This document shows positions 25,016 to 34,690 of a DNA stretch of 64,000 nucleotides, piece after piece (positions within the stretch are counted from its first letter, which is position 1; each line of letters begins with the position of its first letter). The position numbers and the translations under genes were made by a program. Source of the DNA: Virgibacillus natechei (lineage in GTDB: Bacteria; Bacillota; Bacilli; Bacillales; Amphibacillaceae); contig NZ_CP110224.1 of assembly GCF_026013645.1 (NCBI RefSeq), positions 2,728,001 through 2,792,000 of the forward strand, written 5' to 3'. The notes under the pieces are model-generated. The model made no database searches, was not told where the DNA came from, and was given only the letters and a program-made list of their open reading frames with translations.

Positions 25016-26257
25016 TTAAGAAGCACTTGTTTCTATTTTTTTCTCTTTATCTTCTTTGAATGCAAAGTCATTTTTTTCAACGAGTAAGGAGACGAACAAA
25101 CTTCCGACAATGGCCCATAATGGCGCACCGATATTGAAGAAGTTGACTCCTGACATGCCGATGATTAAGGCGAAGAATGCCCCCATTTGAAACGTATTAT
25201 CGGAGAACGCTGTTTTCAGTGAATTGATGAGAACCCCTAACATAGCTAAACCAGCGATGACCGTAACAATAACCTCCGGCACAGCAATAACAAATGGAAC
25301 AACTAACGCTGCAAATAGTCCAAAGCTCGCGAAAAACATGCCGTTTACAACCGATGCCACGTAGCGGGTATCTTTTTTTCCGACTTCGTCTGCTGAACAG
25401 ATGGCAGTCATTGGTCCAGCAATGTTGATTGCATGTCCCCCGAATAGTGAAGCCAGTAGTCCAACCGATGATCCATATACCGCCATGCCCGTCGTCGGTG
25501 GCTTGTAACCTTGCGCCATTAGTACCCCTGTCGCTTGAGCATTTTCAGTACAGATGATCAAGAGTGCAAGTGGAATACTAATAGACATAATCGCATCCCA
25601 ACTAAATGTTGGCATCACGAGTTCTGGCAGGACAAACACATGCTGAATAGCTGGAAATTCAAAGGCATTTGTTAAAATTGCCACGACCGCCGAAACGAAT
25701 AACGCAGACAATACAGGTGGAAATTTTTTAACATATCGTGATGAAAGTAAAAATGCAAGAATTGCTGAGCCTGCGAGTAGCGGCGCCAGGGTAATCGATG
25801 TAATCATGTCTGTCGCAAATTGAATCATTATACCAACAATCATCCCCATAACAATCGGGAAAGGGATCCATCTCATAACTTTTTCTATTAAACCAGTAAA
25901 GCCAAGAATGATGACAAGAATATTTGCAATGATATATGCCCCAATTGCTTCATGGATTGAAAAGTGAGTTAAGGATCCTGCCACTAATACAGCTCCAGCA
26001 ATCGTATGTGCTACTGAAATCGGTTGGCGGTACTTTAATGCCATAAAGATACCGAGTAACCCACTAAAAAAATAAACAGCAAAAATCCAGCTGATTGCTT
26101 GGTTATACGTTAATCCACCAGTCGTTGCCGCTCCAATGATGATTAATGCAGGTCCAGTGCACCCAAAAATGGCTGCAACTAAACCAGCACTAACGGTATT
26201 CATATTCAAATGCTGAGGCAACTCTTTTAGGTTTGTCCGAAAACGATTCCCATCCAT
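25016..26257 (-). CDS. benE: Benzoate/H+ symporter, BenE family
   Basis: 413-residue inner-membrane transporter with about 12 helices. Typical BenE features include SAGLVAAIFGCTGPALIIIGAA near residue 23, QPISVAHTIAGAVLVAGSL near 75, and the AINIAGPMTAICSADEVGKK loop near 270. It imports benzoate or a related aromatic carboxylate. AAGGAG box before the ATG. It is leftward, with 67 bp separating it from the gntR-side region. No benzoate dioxygenase or CoA ligase is in the window. Confidence 0.9.
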   Translation of the reverse strand: MDGNRFRTNLKELPQHLNMNTVSAGLVAAIFGCTGPALIIIGAATTGGLTYNQAISWIFAVYFFSGLLGIFMALKYRQPISVAHTIAGAVLVAGSLTHFSIHEAIGAYIIANILVIILGFTGLIEKVMRWIPFPIVMGMIVGIMIQFATDMITSITLAPLLAGSAILAFLLSSRYVKKFPPVLSALFVSAVVAILTNAFEFPAIQHVFVLPELVMPTFSWDAIMSISIPLALLIICTENAQATGVLMAQGYKPPTTGMAVYGSSVGLLASLFGGHAINIAGPMTAICSADEVGKKDTRYVASVVNGMFFASFGLFAALVVPFVIAVPEVIVTVIAGLAMLGVLINSLKTAFSDNTFQMGAFFALIIGMSGVNFFNIGAPLWAIVGSLFVSLLVEKNDFAFKEDKEKKIETSAS

Positions 26258-26469
26258 TATAAACTCCTTTCAATAAGGCCAAATTAGTTGAGCGGAAGCC
26301 AGCTGAACAATTTTCAGGATAGATAGTGGCTACGAGAAGCGTAGCCATGTTGGTATCCTATCTGCCTAGAAAATTCGTAAAGGTCGGTAAAGCCATGATC
26401 AACAAGAATCCCCCTAATGATTCGCACTTTACAGGGGAATTTGTCCTTCACTTTTGTTCGAAGCACTTA
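26258..26469. other. Intergenic hairpins between benE and hydroxyacyl-CoA dehydrogenase
   Basis: A perfect stem TGGCTACG-AGAAG-CGTAGCCA (26327-26347) is flanked by AGGATA/TATCCT. A second, weaker stem AATCCCC/GGGGAATT at 26406-26442 could terminate leftward transcripts from the dehydrogenase gene. No ORF seen. Confidence 0.5.
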
Positions 26470-27402
26470 TTATTCTTTTCTTTTTTGTAACTTTAGGAGA
26501 TCTAGGAAATGATCGTCTCGTGTATGGATGGCTTTTTCACCATGATCATCATAGTTGTAAAAACCTTGATTCGTTCGAATGCCATGTTGATCATTTTCCA
26601 CCATTTCCGATAAGAAAGAAGGAACATCTCTTGTATTTGATAGATCTTTCATAATGTTACCAACCATCGCTTGTGTTGTTTCCAGACCGGCTAAATCCTG
26701 GCTTTCCATTGGACCGCAGAAAGCCCATTTAAAGCCCATGCTTCCTTTCATAGCGATATCGATATCTTCAGCAGTAGCTACTCCCTCTTCGATTAAGTGA
26801 AACGCTTCGCGAAGCATAGCTACTTGAACACGGTTGACGATAAATCCTGTAATCTCTTTATTTAGAACTACTGGAGATTTTCCGATTTCCTTCATTAAAT
26901 CATAAGTCGTATTCACGACGTTTTCAGCTGTTTGCTCGGTTTTAACTATTTCTACAATTGGTACAAGTTGTGGTGGATTAAAAAAGTGAGTAATGATAAA
27001 TCTTTCAGGATGCTTTGCCCTTTGCGTTAACTCTTTCAATGGGAAAGTAGATGTATTAGACGAAATAATCGTTTTGTCAGAGACTTCGCCTTCAATAATT
27101 TCATAGGTATCTAGTTTTTGTTCAAGAACTTCCGGAATGGATTCCAGAATGAAGTCAGTATCCCGAATAGCTTCAAGCAAATCTGTTGTGTATGTAATAC
27201 GGGCTAATGCCTGTTCCATTTCAGTTTCGGTCAGCATTTCTTTTTCGACCATGACTTCAAAGCTGTTTGTAATAAGTTCTTGTGCTTTTTCCAGCGATGT
27301 CTCTCTTCTTGCTCGAATGCTTACATTTTTTCCTGCTTGGGCAAATAACTGAGCAGCTCCATGTCCCATAATTCCTGCTCCAAGCACTGTGATTTTTTTC
27401 AT
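26470..27402 (-). CDS. 3-hydroxyacyl-CoA (3-hydroxybutyryl-CoA type) dehydrogenase
   Basis: 310-residue NAD enzyme oxidising 3-hydroxyacyl-CoA. N-terminal Rossmann motif VLGAGIMGHGAAQLFAQAG at residues 5-23; ILESIPEVLEQK near 90; SSNTSTFPLKEL near 118; catalytic His in THFFNPPQLVPIVEIV near 143; the C-terminal domain has ITGFIVNRVQVAMLREAF. The in-frame ATG at 27420 is less likely than 27402, which has a GGGG box 8 nt upstream. It may work with the hydratase at 27968. Confidence 0.92.
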   Translation of the reverse strand: MKKITVLGAGIMGHGAAQLFAQAGKNVSIRARRETSLEKAQELITNSFEVMVEKEMLTETEMEQALARITYTTDLLEAIRDTDFILESIPEVLEQKLDTYEIIEGEVSDKTIISSNTSTFPLKELTQRAKHPERFIITHFFNPPQLVPIVEIVKTEQTAENVVNTTYDLMKEIGKSPVVLNKEITGFIVNRVQVAMLREAFHLIEEGVATAEDIDIAMKGSMGFKWAFCGPMESQDLAGLETTQAMVGNIMKDLSNTRDVPSFLSEMVENDQHGIRTNQGFYNYDDHGEKAIHTRDDHFLDLLKLQKRKE

Positions 27403-27539
27403 TTTAATACCCCTTTTCATGATTAATATTTTGGCCTTTTTCTAAAAGATTGGGACTGGGACTGCGCTTACTCGTCCCACCGAAAAGAATTGTTGATTTG
27501 GCGAAAAATCTATAAACTGCGACTTACCTTGAAATTAAG

Positions 27540-27830
27540 ATTGATGCTTTTTACCCGCTGCGGAAATACATTCCGCTTTCCGCGGGCGGCTGTTGAGCCT
27601 CCTTGTGCTATCGCACTTCGGAGACTCACCGAGGCCTTTCCTCCCGCAGGAGTCTCCATGTATTTCCTTCGCTGAGTGTTGTGTTTTTCTACTTCTAAAA
27701 ATATATTATTTGATTAATTTAAACGATTGCTTGCACTTTTCCGGTAGTTGATTGGAGCGGAGGACCGTTGACTGCTGCGGGAATAGCTCGTTTCTGAAGA
27801 CCCCGCAGCGGAAATCAACAACCACCTACG
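27540..27830. repeat. Dispersed Bacillaceae-type GC-rich repeats (two units)
   Basis: The 546-bp gap 27422-27967 has no gene. One unit (27545-27675) runs from GCGGAAATACATTCCGCTTT to CCGCAGGAGTCTCCATGTAT. A second (27745-27830) contains GTTGATTGGAGCGGAGGACC and GAAGACCCCGCAGCGGAAAT. I recognise both as words repeated many times in Bacillaceae genomes, usually near transposons. They are rich in imperfect palindromes around CCGCGGGCGG and CTCCTGCGGG-type cores. Confidence 0.65.
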
Positions 27831-27967
27831 TCGTCTTTTATATCAGCTCCGAAGATTTAAAAGCAAGAATACTTGCGAAAAGAGCCCTTATTTTAAAGCT
27901 TAAGTAGCCATTTCCTTCGATCCTCTACAATTTCTTATCATTCCTCTACTTTACTAAACTGCCTTCA

Positions 27968-28747
27968 TTATCTACCTTTAAAATTTGGTTTTCTGTTCTC
28001 CAAACGTGCAGCTATACCCTCTTTGCGGTCTTGTGTCGCAAATGAACCATCATAGGAGGTTGCTTCAATCGTCAAGGCTGATTCAAGATCAACATTTGCG
28101 CCTGTATTTACCGCCAATTTCATCATTCTTAACGCTACAGGTGCTTTTTGCGCCAGCTTCCTTGCCCATTCTTTTGCTGTTGATGAAAGTTCATTTTGAT
28201 CAACTACTTTATTAACAATTTGCAACTGATAAGCACGTTCGGCATCGATCGTTTCACCAAAATACAATAACTCTTTCGCAGTGCCTTGTCCAACCACTTT
28301 TTGGATGCGCTGTGTGCCACCACCTCCCGGGATAACGCCTAAATTAATTTCGGGAAAAGCAAATTGTGCATATTCAGAGGCAATACGTAAGTCGCAACTT
28401 AAGGCCAGTTCAAGGCCTCCTCCACGTGCCTCTCCATTAATAGACGCAATTACCGGCTTGTTCAGGTTTTCAATTTTTGAATAGGACGTTCTTGTTATTT
28501 GTGTTAAATCCATCATACCAACTGTATCTAGATCTGCCAGTTCATTAATATCCGCCCCAGCGACAAATGCCTCTTCTCCCTCTCCGGTAATAACAATGGC
28601 ATTTACATGTTCATTGGCTTCTAGTTCACCCATTATTTGAGTGATTTCTTGGTATACTTGTGTATTTAATTTATTACCAGGTGAATGACTAATTGTCACA
28701 GTGGCAACTTTATTTTCAATATCACAACGTAAAAATTCATAATTCAT
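27968..28747 (-). CDS. Enoyl-CoA hydratase/isomerase (crotonase family)
   Basis: 259-residue crotonase. Oxyanion-hole segment GEEAFVAGADINELADL near residue 60; both catalytic Glu positions occupied, in RGGGLELALSCDLRIA near 113 and FAFPEINLGVIPGGGGTQR near 130, so a true hydratase. C-terminal ARLENRKPNFKGR is typical. TTGGAGG box before the ATG. Probably acts before the hydroxyacyl-CoA dehydrogenase to its left; the acyl chain handled is unknown. Confidence 0.93.
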   Translation of the reverse strand: MNYEFLRCDIENKVATVTISHSPGNKLNTQVYQEITQIMGELEANEHVNAIVITGEGEEAFVAGADINELADLDTVGMMDLTQITRTSYSKIENLNKPVIASINGEARGGGLELALSCDLRIASEYAQFAFPEINLGVIPGGGGTQRIQKVVGQGTAKELLYFGETIDAERAYQLQIVNKVVDQNELSSTAKEWARKLAQKAPVALRMMKLAVNTGANVDLESALTIEATSYDGSFATQDRKEGIAARLENRKPNFKGR

Positions 28748-28840
28748 TATGTCGCCTCCAAAAATTTAGTGTTCCATCATAGTAGGAGGGTGCCGTCACT
28801 TCCCTATGATCTTGGTTTCCTATCTGCCAAAAACAAAAAA

Positions 28841-28875
28841 CCGCTCCCATTGGTGAGAGAAACATTCACCAATGG
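28841..28875 (-). terminator. Candidate minus-strand terminator after catechol dioxygenase
   Basis: CCATTGGTGA/TTCACCAATGG arms (28847-28875) with AAAAAACC on the left give a leftward hairpin and U-tract. A second perfect stem CGGTAGTCG/CGACTACCG lies at 28944-28970, nearer the stop codon. Nothing else is identifiable in 28748-29014. Confidence 0.55.
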
Positions 28876-29014
28876 TTGCAGTTGCCTCTACTGCTGCGGC
28901 ATAATTTTTCGTATAGCTTTTTTCATAAATACGTTCAAGATTCCGGTAGTCGCCACGTTAACGACTACCGAAAATAGCAGAACTCGCTTTATTAAAAAGT
29001 CTATTTTAACTATG

Positions 29015-30001
29015 TTATTTATTTGGAACCGTTGATTTAACCAAAGGTGTTCCATATTTAAAGTATGAATCAGGCAGTGGTGCGCCGTAAAAAATAATTG
29101 CCTGTTCCGTTTCCTCTTCTCTCCAAGTTACCGGTTTCCATTCCGGATCGAAAATTAGATAACCGGAATCTCCAAATAACTCTACTCTGTTCCCTCCAGG
29201 CTCGATTACATATATACACATTGCCTGGGACACCCCATGCTTTAAAGGACCTGCTTCAATTTTAATTCCGTTTTCAGTCAAGAGATCAGACAAATCATCC
29301 AAATGCTGCGGAAAGCCGTACCAGAACGCTAGATGATGAAGTCTTCCCAATCCCTTTTCAGGAGTACCCTGATCTGCCATAAAAGCTAGCTCATGAACAA
29401 GTGGGCTGACGCTTTGCCATGCTCCAATTTCTGAACCATCATTTTTGACTACATGCTCTCTTAAACGGAATCCAAGTTCATCTTCCATAAAATTTCTATT
29501 TACCGTTACATCACTTGATAATAAATTAACATGGTCGATACGACGTACTGGAATTCCTTTGTTCGGTCGTTTCTGTGGCCGGTTTTTTAACAATGATATT
29601 TCATTTTCCGGGGCCTGGTAATACTCTACATCAAACAGAATTTCCATATTATGATTGTCAGGAGTTACAAATTGGTAGGCTTCTCCATGGCCCAGATCTC
29701 CATCAATCCAGCCCTTGCCGAAACCAGACTTTTGAAGATCCCGTACTCGACGCTCTAAAGCCATTTTTGAACTTGCCCTCCAACTTACATGGCCTAATCC
29801 AGGTTCATTTCTCTCGGTCACCTTCAAGGAATGGTGATAAAAGTCTTCATAAGAACGGAGATAAACAGATTGCCCCTCTCTCGCAGTTTCTGACATCCCT
29901 AACAGTTCTTTAAAAAACCATAATGTTTCGTCCGGTTTTGGTGTGAAAATTTCTACATGAGCTAGTTGCGCAACATCAAATTTTTTTAATTCATTTTCCA
30001 T
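29015..30001 (-). CDS. Catechol 2,3-dioxygenase (extradiol, type I, VOC fold)
   Basis: 328-residue Fe(II) enzyme that opens catechols next to the hydroxyls. Two VOC domains: N-terminal from [18 protein letters not shown], catalytic C-terminal from [16 protein letters not shown]. The iron ligands are apparent: His in RIDHVNLL, His in LHHLAFW, Glu in NRVELFG; a likely catalytic His is in [11 protein letters not shown]. Start 30001 chosen for the GGGGGG box 7 nt upstream rather than 30016. Monocistronic with its own cre-regulated promoter. With mhpF and mhpE it represents parts of a meta-cleavage route; hydrolase/dehydrogenase and hydratase genes are not visible. Confidence 0.93.
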   Translation of the reverse strand: MENELKKFDVAQLAHVEIFTPKPDETLWFFKELLGMSETAREGQSVYLRSYEDFYHHSLKVTERNEPGLGHVSWRASSKMALERRVRDLQKSGFGKGWIDGDLGHGEAYQFVTPDNHNMEILFDVEYYQAPENEISLLKNRPQKRPNKGIPVRRIDHVNLLSSDVTVNRNFMEDELGFRLREHVVKNDGSEIGAWQSVSPLVHELAFMADQGTPEKGLGRLHHLAFWYGFPQHLDDLSDLLTENGIKIEAGPLKHGVSQAMCIYVIEPGGNRVELFGDSGYLIFDPEWKPVTWREEETEQAIIFYGAPLPDSYFKYGTPLVKSTVPNK

Positions 30002-30020
30002 TAAAAATCCCCCCATTTGT

Positions 30021-30092
30021 TGATAACGCTTTCAAACTCTTGAAAAGTTTTGTGATTATTTATTATTATAACTTAATTTAAATCAAAACAAA
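30021..30092 (-). promoter_or_regulatory. Promoter and CcpA cre box of the catechol dioxygenase gene
   Basis: TGATAACGCTTTCA (30021-30034) matches the CcpA operator consensus TGWNANCGNTNWCA at every fixed position. On the minus strand TATAAT (30070-30065) lies about 30 nt upstream of it, with a weak -35 TTTGTT near 30087-30092. The cre box thus sits in the transcribed leader, a classic road-block position for catabolite repression. Confidence 0.7.
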
Positions 30093-30132
30093 TAGTTCAG
30101 TTCCTCTATACGCAATGAATTTAAATTCTTTC

Positions 30133-30219
30133 TCACTCTTTTGCTGCTGCTACTTCCCCTTTACTTAGCTTACCAATTTTCTTCTTGCTAGTTGCCCTAG
30201 CCGCCTCTATATGGGAAAC
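30133..30219 (-). pseudogene. C-terminal gene fragment next to tnpB copy 2
   Basis: A leftward open frame of about 28 codons ends in TGA at 30133-30135 (HIEAARATSKKKIGKLSKGE...). Its upstream end meets the left end of the tnpB element. It looks like a real protein C-terminus, with no start. Family not recognised. Confidence 0.35.
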
Positions 30220-30363
30220 CGAATATTTATCTTTTCCCGAAAGAAGACTCCCTCTTCAAGCGCATGAAGGACTATAGTCCATCGGTAAAGGGGAGATGAA
30301 TTTCGGTTGGCGATAGCAAAAAGATCCTCCCTATGATATAATAGGAACATATATACGGATGAG

Positions 30364-31548
30364 GTGAATAGGATGCTGGTCCAAAAAGCTTTTAAGTTTC
30401 GTATCTTTCCGAATAAAAAACAAGTAGAGCTTATTAATAAAACAATCGGTTGTTCCCGATTTGTTTTCAACTTCTTTCTTGGTAAACAGAAAGAGAAGGA
30501 TGCCTATTGGTACATAACGGAAGAAATGAGACTAAACGGGCAGCTACCAATCAACAACTGGAAAGGTCAATATTTCAATAAATACGAATCGGTGAAGACG
30601 GTTCGCCAGCTCAAAGAATACTATCCTTTCCTTAAAGAGGTAGATAGTATTTCGCTTCAAAAGTCCGTTGAAAACGTAGCTGATTCCTACCAGCGCTACT
30701 ACAGGAAACAAAACCAAAAACCGCGTTTTAAAAGCAAAAAGAACAAGGTCCAGTCCTATAGTACAAAGCAAACAAATGGCAATATTGATGTGTTAGGTAA
30801 ACACATCAAATTACCGAAATTGGGTCTTATCCGTTTTGCAAAGAGCCGTGAAGTGGAGGGGCGTATCATAAATGCCACCATCCGACGTAATCCAAGTGGG
30901 AAATATTTTGTATCCATCCTAACAGAAACGGAAGTTCAAGCATTTGCTAAAACCGATTCGGTTGTCGGCGTTGATTTGGGGTTAAAAGATTTTGCAACAC
31001 TTTCAGATGGGAGCGTATTCCGTAACCCGAAATGGCTCCGTACATTGGAAGGAAAATTAGTGAAGGCACAGCGCATTCTTTCAAGGCGTACCGTGAACAG
31101 CTCCAATTGGAACAAACAACGAATCAAAGTTGCACGTATTCATGAAGCGATAGCCAATAGTCGAAAGGATTATCTGGATAAGATTTCAACCTCCCTCGTC
31201 AAAAACCACGATGTGATTGGTTTGGAAGACTTGTCTGTAAGCAATATGCTTAAAAATGGAAACCTTTCCAAAGCTATAAGTGAAGCCTCCTGGGGCCAAT
31301 TCAGAACGATGTGTGAATACAAAGCAGCGTGGTACGGCAAAAAGGTCGTTGTTGTTGGCAAAAACTTTGCAAGCAGCCAGCTTTGTTCTGGATGTGGCCA
31401 TAAAAATAAAGACGTTAAACATCTCGCTTTGCGTAAATGGACTTGCGCTTCTTGCGGAAGTCATCACCAAAGAGATATTAACGCAGGATTAAATCTTAGA
31501 AACGAAGCCATTCGTCTCTTAACTGTCGGAACGACAGGGATAGCCTAA
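30364..31548 (+). CDS. tnpB: TnpB family RNA-guided nuclease (OrfB, RuvC fold), copy 2
   Basis: 394-residue TnpB starting [20 protein letters not shown]; the ATG at 30373 (MLVQ) may be the true start because GAGGTG lies just before 30364. Catalytic residues intact: Asp in [16 protein letters not shown], Glu in [11 protein letters not shown], Asp in [14 protein letters not shown]; zinc ribbon [11 protein letters not shown]...[12 protein letters not shown] full-length, apparently functional nuclease with no transposase partner in the window. Confidence 0.95.
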   Translation: MNRMLVQKAFKFRIFPNKKQVELINKTIGCSRFVFNFFLGKQKEKDAYWYITEEMRLNGQLPINNWKGQYFNKYESVKTVRQLKEYYPFLKEVDSISLQKSVENVADSYQRYYRKQNQKPRFKSKKNKVQSYSTKQTNGNIDVLGKHIKLPKLGLIRFAKSREVEGRIINATIRRNPSGKYFVSILTETEVQAFAKTDSVVGVDLGLKDFATLSDGSVFRNPKWLRTLEGKLVKAQRILSRRTVNSSNWNKQRIKVARIHEAIANSRKDYLDKISTSLVKNHDVIGLEDLSVSNMLKNGNLSKAISEASWGQFRTMCEYKAAWYGKKVVVVGKNFASSQLCSGCGHKNKDVKHLALRKWTCASCGSHHQRDINAGLNLRNEAIRLLTVGTTGIA

Positions 31549-31596
31549 TAAAAAACTGGCGGTTACGCCGGTGTTCTTAGGAATCCCCCACTTCAA
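31500..31596 (+). ncRNA. Putative omega-RNA scaffold at the 3' end of tnpB copy 2
   Basis: The final codons contain CTGTCG-GAA-CGACAG (31523-31537), the covarying counterpart of the stem in copy 1, followed by the GGCG/CGCC hairpin and the conserved right end. The predicted guide, immediately outside the element, is ATTTTAGGAGAAATTAAGTG. Inferred from known TnpB biology; no expression evidence. Confidence 0.55.
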
Positions 31597-31609
31597 ATTT
31601 TAGGAGAAA

Positions 31610-32179
31610 TTAAGTGGAGGGTAGTTCAACAGCAATTAATGATAATCCGAAGGCAGCGACAATACCAACAATTGAGAATACGAGGAAATTCATGAAGTTA
31701 GGTAAAGCCAGTGACACCAAGAATCCACCCAAAATGGGTCCAGTCATACCGCCGAATCGTCCAATCCCTGAAGCCATCCCCAAACCTGTTGATTTCATTG
31801 CTGAAGGGTAGAACGATGTTACATAAGCTTGAATCAAAACTTGAGAACCTGTTGTAGCAGCCCCTGCAATTGCTACTAGTATGAAAATATAGAATATACT
31901 TCCGCCAAATCCTAGTAACGCTAAAGAAATCGCTCCAGCTATATAAGATGAAATAATAACCTTTTTAGAACCATATTTTTCACAAAGATTACTAAGAACT
32001 AGAATCCCGACTACAGCTACGCCTTGAAGGGCAATAAGGAAACCTAAACTTGAATTTAATCCATAACCAGTTTCAATCATTACTGTTGGTAACCACGTAT
32101 TTAATCCATATACCATTAATAGAGCACAGAAGAATGCTAACCAAAATACAAGCGTACTTAAATCATAATGATAAATAAT
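31610..32179 (-). pseudogene. Truncated aromatic acid:H+ symporter (MFS, AAHS type)
   Basis: About 190 residues survive, equal to the C-terminal half (six helices) of a 440-residue MFS transporter: LLMVYGLNTWLPTVMIETGY, SYIAGAISLALLGFGGS, then YPSAMKSTGLGMASGIGRFGGMTGPILGG, the typical AAHS/PcaK motif. An in-frame stop lies at about 32180 and no N-terminal half is found upstream. Loss of half the transporter should inactivate it. The tnpB right end is only 14 bp beyond the stop codon. The intact gene would have imported an aromatic acid, in line with benE and the dioxygenase nearby. Confidence 0.8.
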
Positions 32180-32266
32180 TCAAGTATTCATTAATATAAT
32201 CCTGGTCTATTATGAAAATTCCAAGCATAGGCTGTAGAGTGAGAAATTTTTAGAAGGAGGATACCA

Positions 32267-32722
32267 ATGCCAAGTGGAATTCATCAAGTTGAAATGAATA
32301 TTCCTATTGAAAATGTTTGGTCTTTCGTTAGTGATATGAATAACTGGGCTCCTTTAGTGCCTGGATACGCAGAACATGAAATTTTAAGTGATAGACAATC
32401 AACCTGGAAGTTCAGGGGTGATGTCGGTGTCATCCATAAAACAGTCGATCTTAAGATAGACATTACCAAGTGGCTGGAACCAACAACGGTATGCTTCGAC
32501 TTAGTAGGACTGAATGAAAATTTCAAAGGTGATGGGTACTTCAAGGCAAAGGTAATAAATGGAAGGCAAACCGAAATGACAGGCTATATCGACATTACAG
32601 CTAAAGGTGTAATGGGGCCAATGATTAATTCTGTATTACGGACATTAGTTGCAAAAAAAGCAAAACAATTAACAGAAGCAGTAGCAAATCAAGCGGCTAA
32701 AATGGAAACAGTAGCTACATAA
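32267..32722 (+). CDS. CoxG/SRPBCC-family protein
   Basis: 151-residue protein of the START/SRPBCC fold, carbon-monoxide-dehydrogenase subunit G type: HQVEMNIPIENVWSFVSDMNNWAPLVPGY at the N-terminus and a C-terminal helix (VLRTLVAKKAKQLTEAVANQA). CoxG-like proteins bind membranes or small hydrophobic ligands, but many occur, as here, with no CO dehydrogenase genes. AGGAGG box, 8-nt spacing. Single gene with terminator. Confidence 0.85.
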   Translation: MPSGIHQVEMNIPIENVWSFVSDMNNWAPLVPGYAEHEILSDRQSTWKFRGDVGVIHKTVDLKIDITKWLEPTTVCFDLVGLNENFKGDGYFKAKVINGRQTEMTGYIDITAKGVMGPMINSVLRTLVAKKAKQLTEAVANQAAKMETVAT

Positions 32723-32770
32723 AAACACTGGAAAAACCAACCTTTGTACACGAATATAAAAATAATTGAA

Positions 32771-32816
32771 AAAACACGGATTTCTGAATACCTATCAGAT
32801 AATCCGTGTTTTTTTC
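32771..32816 (+). terminator. Rho-independent terminator of the CoxG-like gene
   Basis: AAACACGGATT pairs with AATCCGTGTTT and is followed by seven T, about 50 nt after the stop. Confidence 0.9.
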
Positions 32817-33181
32817 TGTTTTAAATACACTACAACATTGCTACGGTGCTACCGAGTCTTTATCTTTGTTCACTTTCCAATAAGTAGTTCTGACAGATAT
32901 CCTGCAGATTTTTGTTGAATTATAGATACATGTGTTTTAAGATGTACACTATGTTTTATCGAACACCGTAAAATTGAGTGCTACCCCCGATGCATACGAA
33001 TAAGGTTCACCTCTAATAATAAATCCGTTAATAGCGTTTTTAGTGGGCTTCGTATTTACGTATTTTAAAGCTATCTAAAACATCAAAAATAGCTCATTCG
33101 TTAATTTATTTAACTACGTCAAAAAATTCCAAGGCAATTTCATAAAACAAATACACAACAAAGAGCGAGGAGACTTTTTAT
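32817..33181. other. Intergenic leader of the symporter gene
   Basis: 365 bp with no ORF of coding character, no strong hairpin and no clear promoter pair. It ends in the GAGGAG box of the symporter gene. Confidence 0.4.
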
Positions 33182-34621
33182 ATGGCATGGTATTTAACGT
33201 ATATACTTCTATACTTTATTATAATGTTTGTGATGGGATTCTATTATTTTTTCAGAATAAAAACCTATGATGAATATTTAATTGGGAGTTGGAACACCGG
33301 ATTCTGGCCGATTGTAGGAACCATTATCAGCACGTGGTGTGGTGCTGCTGTTTTCATTGGTTGGGTTGGTATGGGCTTTACTGTAGGTCTTTCCGGCTTC
33401 TTTAAATTTGCACTACCTGGGGTGCTGTTTTCGCTGTTACTAATCATTGCATTTGCTGGACCTTTAAGAAGACAAAGGCTATATACAATAGCTGATTTAT
33501 TTGGAGAAAGATTTGGCGGGAGAGCTGGGATTGTGCCTTCTGTACTTTCAGCTTTTATATATTCTGTTCCAACACTAGCTTTACAGATGGTTGGAATGTC
33601 TACCATTTTTAATGTTACACTAGGTCTTGAAATAAATACTGGAATCACGCTAGCTTTTGTTGTCATAGTAGTTTTTACTATTTTAGGTGGACTGCCAGCA
33701 ACCATTATTACAGATGCATTTCAGTCCATTGTTGTTGTGATCGGGATTATTGTGTTGGCTATAGCAAGTATTGTTTATGCAGGTGGATTTGAGGATATTT
33801 TTGCAAATACATCGATCGAATACCTCAGTCCACTTGGCCCTGACGGCTTGGGCGAAGTATTACTGTATGCATTATCAGTTGGTCCATTCTACATGATATG
33901 GCAGTCAACTTGGCAGCGAATTTTTGCATCAAAGGATGAAAGAGTTGCCAAACGTGCTGGAATTACCGGGTTTCTAATCGGTGGTGCCATATCCATATTG
34001 CCTTTCACTATTGGCGTAATCGCACGGCAATATGCTCCGTTAGACATGGATCCCGATCTATTGTTTTCTTATGTAGCGACAGAGTTATTGCACCCTGCCA
34101 TAGGTGGTATCGTTGTTCTCGGTCTACTTGCTGCATTGATGACCGGAGCGACTTCCTTTATTTTGCAGGGAAGTTCCAATTTAACAAGAGATTTATATCA
34201 ACGATTATTGAAACCCGATGCTAGAAACAAGCAACTCATGTTTACAGCGCGTTTATCGGTTGTCATTATCTCTGTACTAGGGTTATTTGTATCCTACTTC
34301 CTTACCGATATAGAGAGTGCCTATCAATGGGCGCTTAGATTATCAGCAACCGTATTAGTATTTCCGTTTCTTGCAGTGATGTTTTGGAAGAGAGCTACAA
34401 AAGCAGGTATGCTCTGGAGTATGATTTTAGCTTTAATGGCAACGATAAGCTGGCCTTTCTTAGGAATCGCCATTGATCACACGATATTTGGTTTTTCTGT
34501 ATCGCTTATTACTTTAATCGGAATCAGTCTAATCACAAAACATGATGATACAGAGCAGGTTAGGGCTGTTTACTGGAATGATTTAAATTCTGCAAATCCT
34601 ACCGACGAAACGAATAAGTAG
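33182..34621 (+). CDS. Sodium:solute symporter (SSS family)
   Basis: 479-residue membrane transporter with about 13 helices. Family features: FGERFGGRAG after helix 3 (near residue 105), AFVVIVVFTILGGLPATIITDAFQ near 160-180, and AALMTGATSFILQGSSNLTRDLYQ near 320, containing sodium-site Ser/Thr residues. Imports a solute with Na+. The amidohydrolase 69 nt downstream suggests the two handle one amide- or ester-type compound, but the substrate is unknown. GAGGAG box upstream. Confidence 0.9.
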   Translation: MAWYLTYILLYFIIMFVMGFYYFFRIKTYDEYLIGSWNTGFWPIVGTIISTWCGAAVFIGWVGMGFTVGLSGFFKFALPGVLFSLLLIIAFAGPLRRQRLYTIADLFGERFGGRAGIVPSVLSAFIYSVPTLALQMVGMSTIFNVTLGLEINTGITLAFVVIVVFTILGGLPATIITDAFQSIVVVIGIIVLAIASIVYAGGFEDIFANTSIEYLSPLGPDGLGEVLLYALSVGPFYMIWQSTWQRIFASKDERVAKRAGITGFLIGGAISILPFTIGVIARQYAPLDMDPDLLFSYVATELLHPAIGGIVVLGLLAALMTGATSFILQGSSNLTRDLYQRLLKPDARNKQLMFTARLSVVIISVLGLFVSYFLTDIESAYQWALRLSATVLVFPFLAVMFWKRATKAGMLWSMILALMATISWPFLGIAIDHTIFGFSVSLITLIGISLITKHDDTEQVRAVYWNDLNSANPTDETNK

Positions 34622-34690
34622 TTCTGACTTATGGCTATTACTGTTAAGAATAAGTAACGATTCCATTATTTTAAAGGGGCACACCATTCA

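Larger units (their letters stand above)
30238..31596 (+). mobile_element. IS200/IS605-superfamily element, tnpB only (IS1341-like), copy 2
   Basis: Second tnpB-only element, opposite orientation to copy 1. The left end holds a perfect 12-bp palindrome GGACTATAGTCC (30269-30280) where copy 1 has GGGCTATGCCC, so the hairpin is kept although its bases differ. The right end holds GGCG-GTTA-CGCC (31558-31569) and the shared terminal GGTGTTCTTAGGAATCCCCC. It separates a gene fragment on the left from a truncated transporter on the right. Confidence 0.8.

Noticed and set aside
28841..28970. 45-codon leftward open frame (ERIYEKSYTKNYAAAV...) as a gene fragment
   Set aside because: Some protein-like character, but it runs through the hairpin used as terminator, lacks a start and I could not tie it to a family.
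32267..32722. Part of a carbon monoxide dehydrogenase operon
   Set aside because: Only the CoxG-like protein is present; no molybdopterin, flavin or iron-sulfur subunit genes are near.
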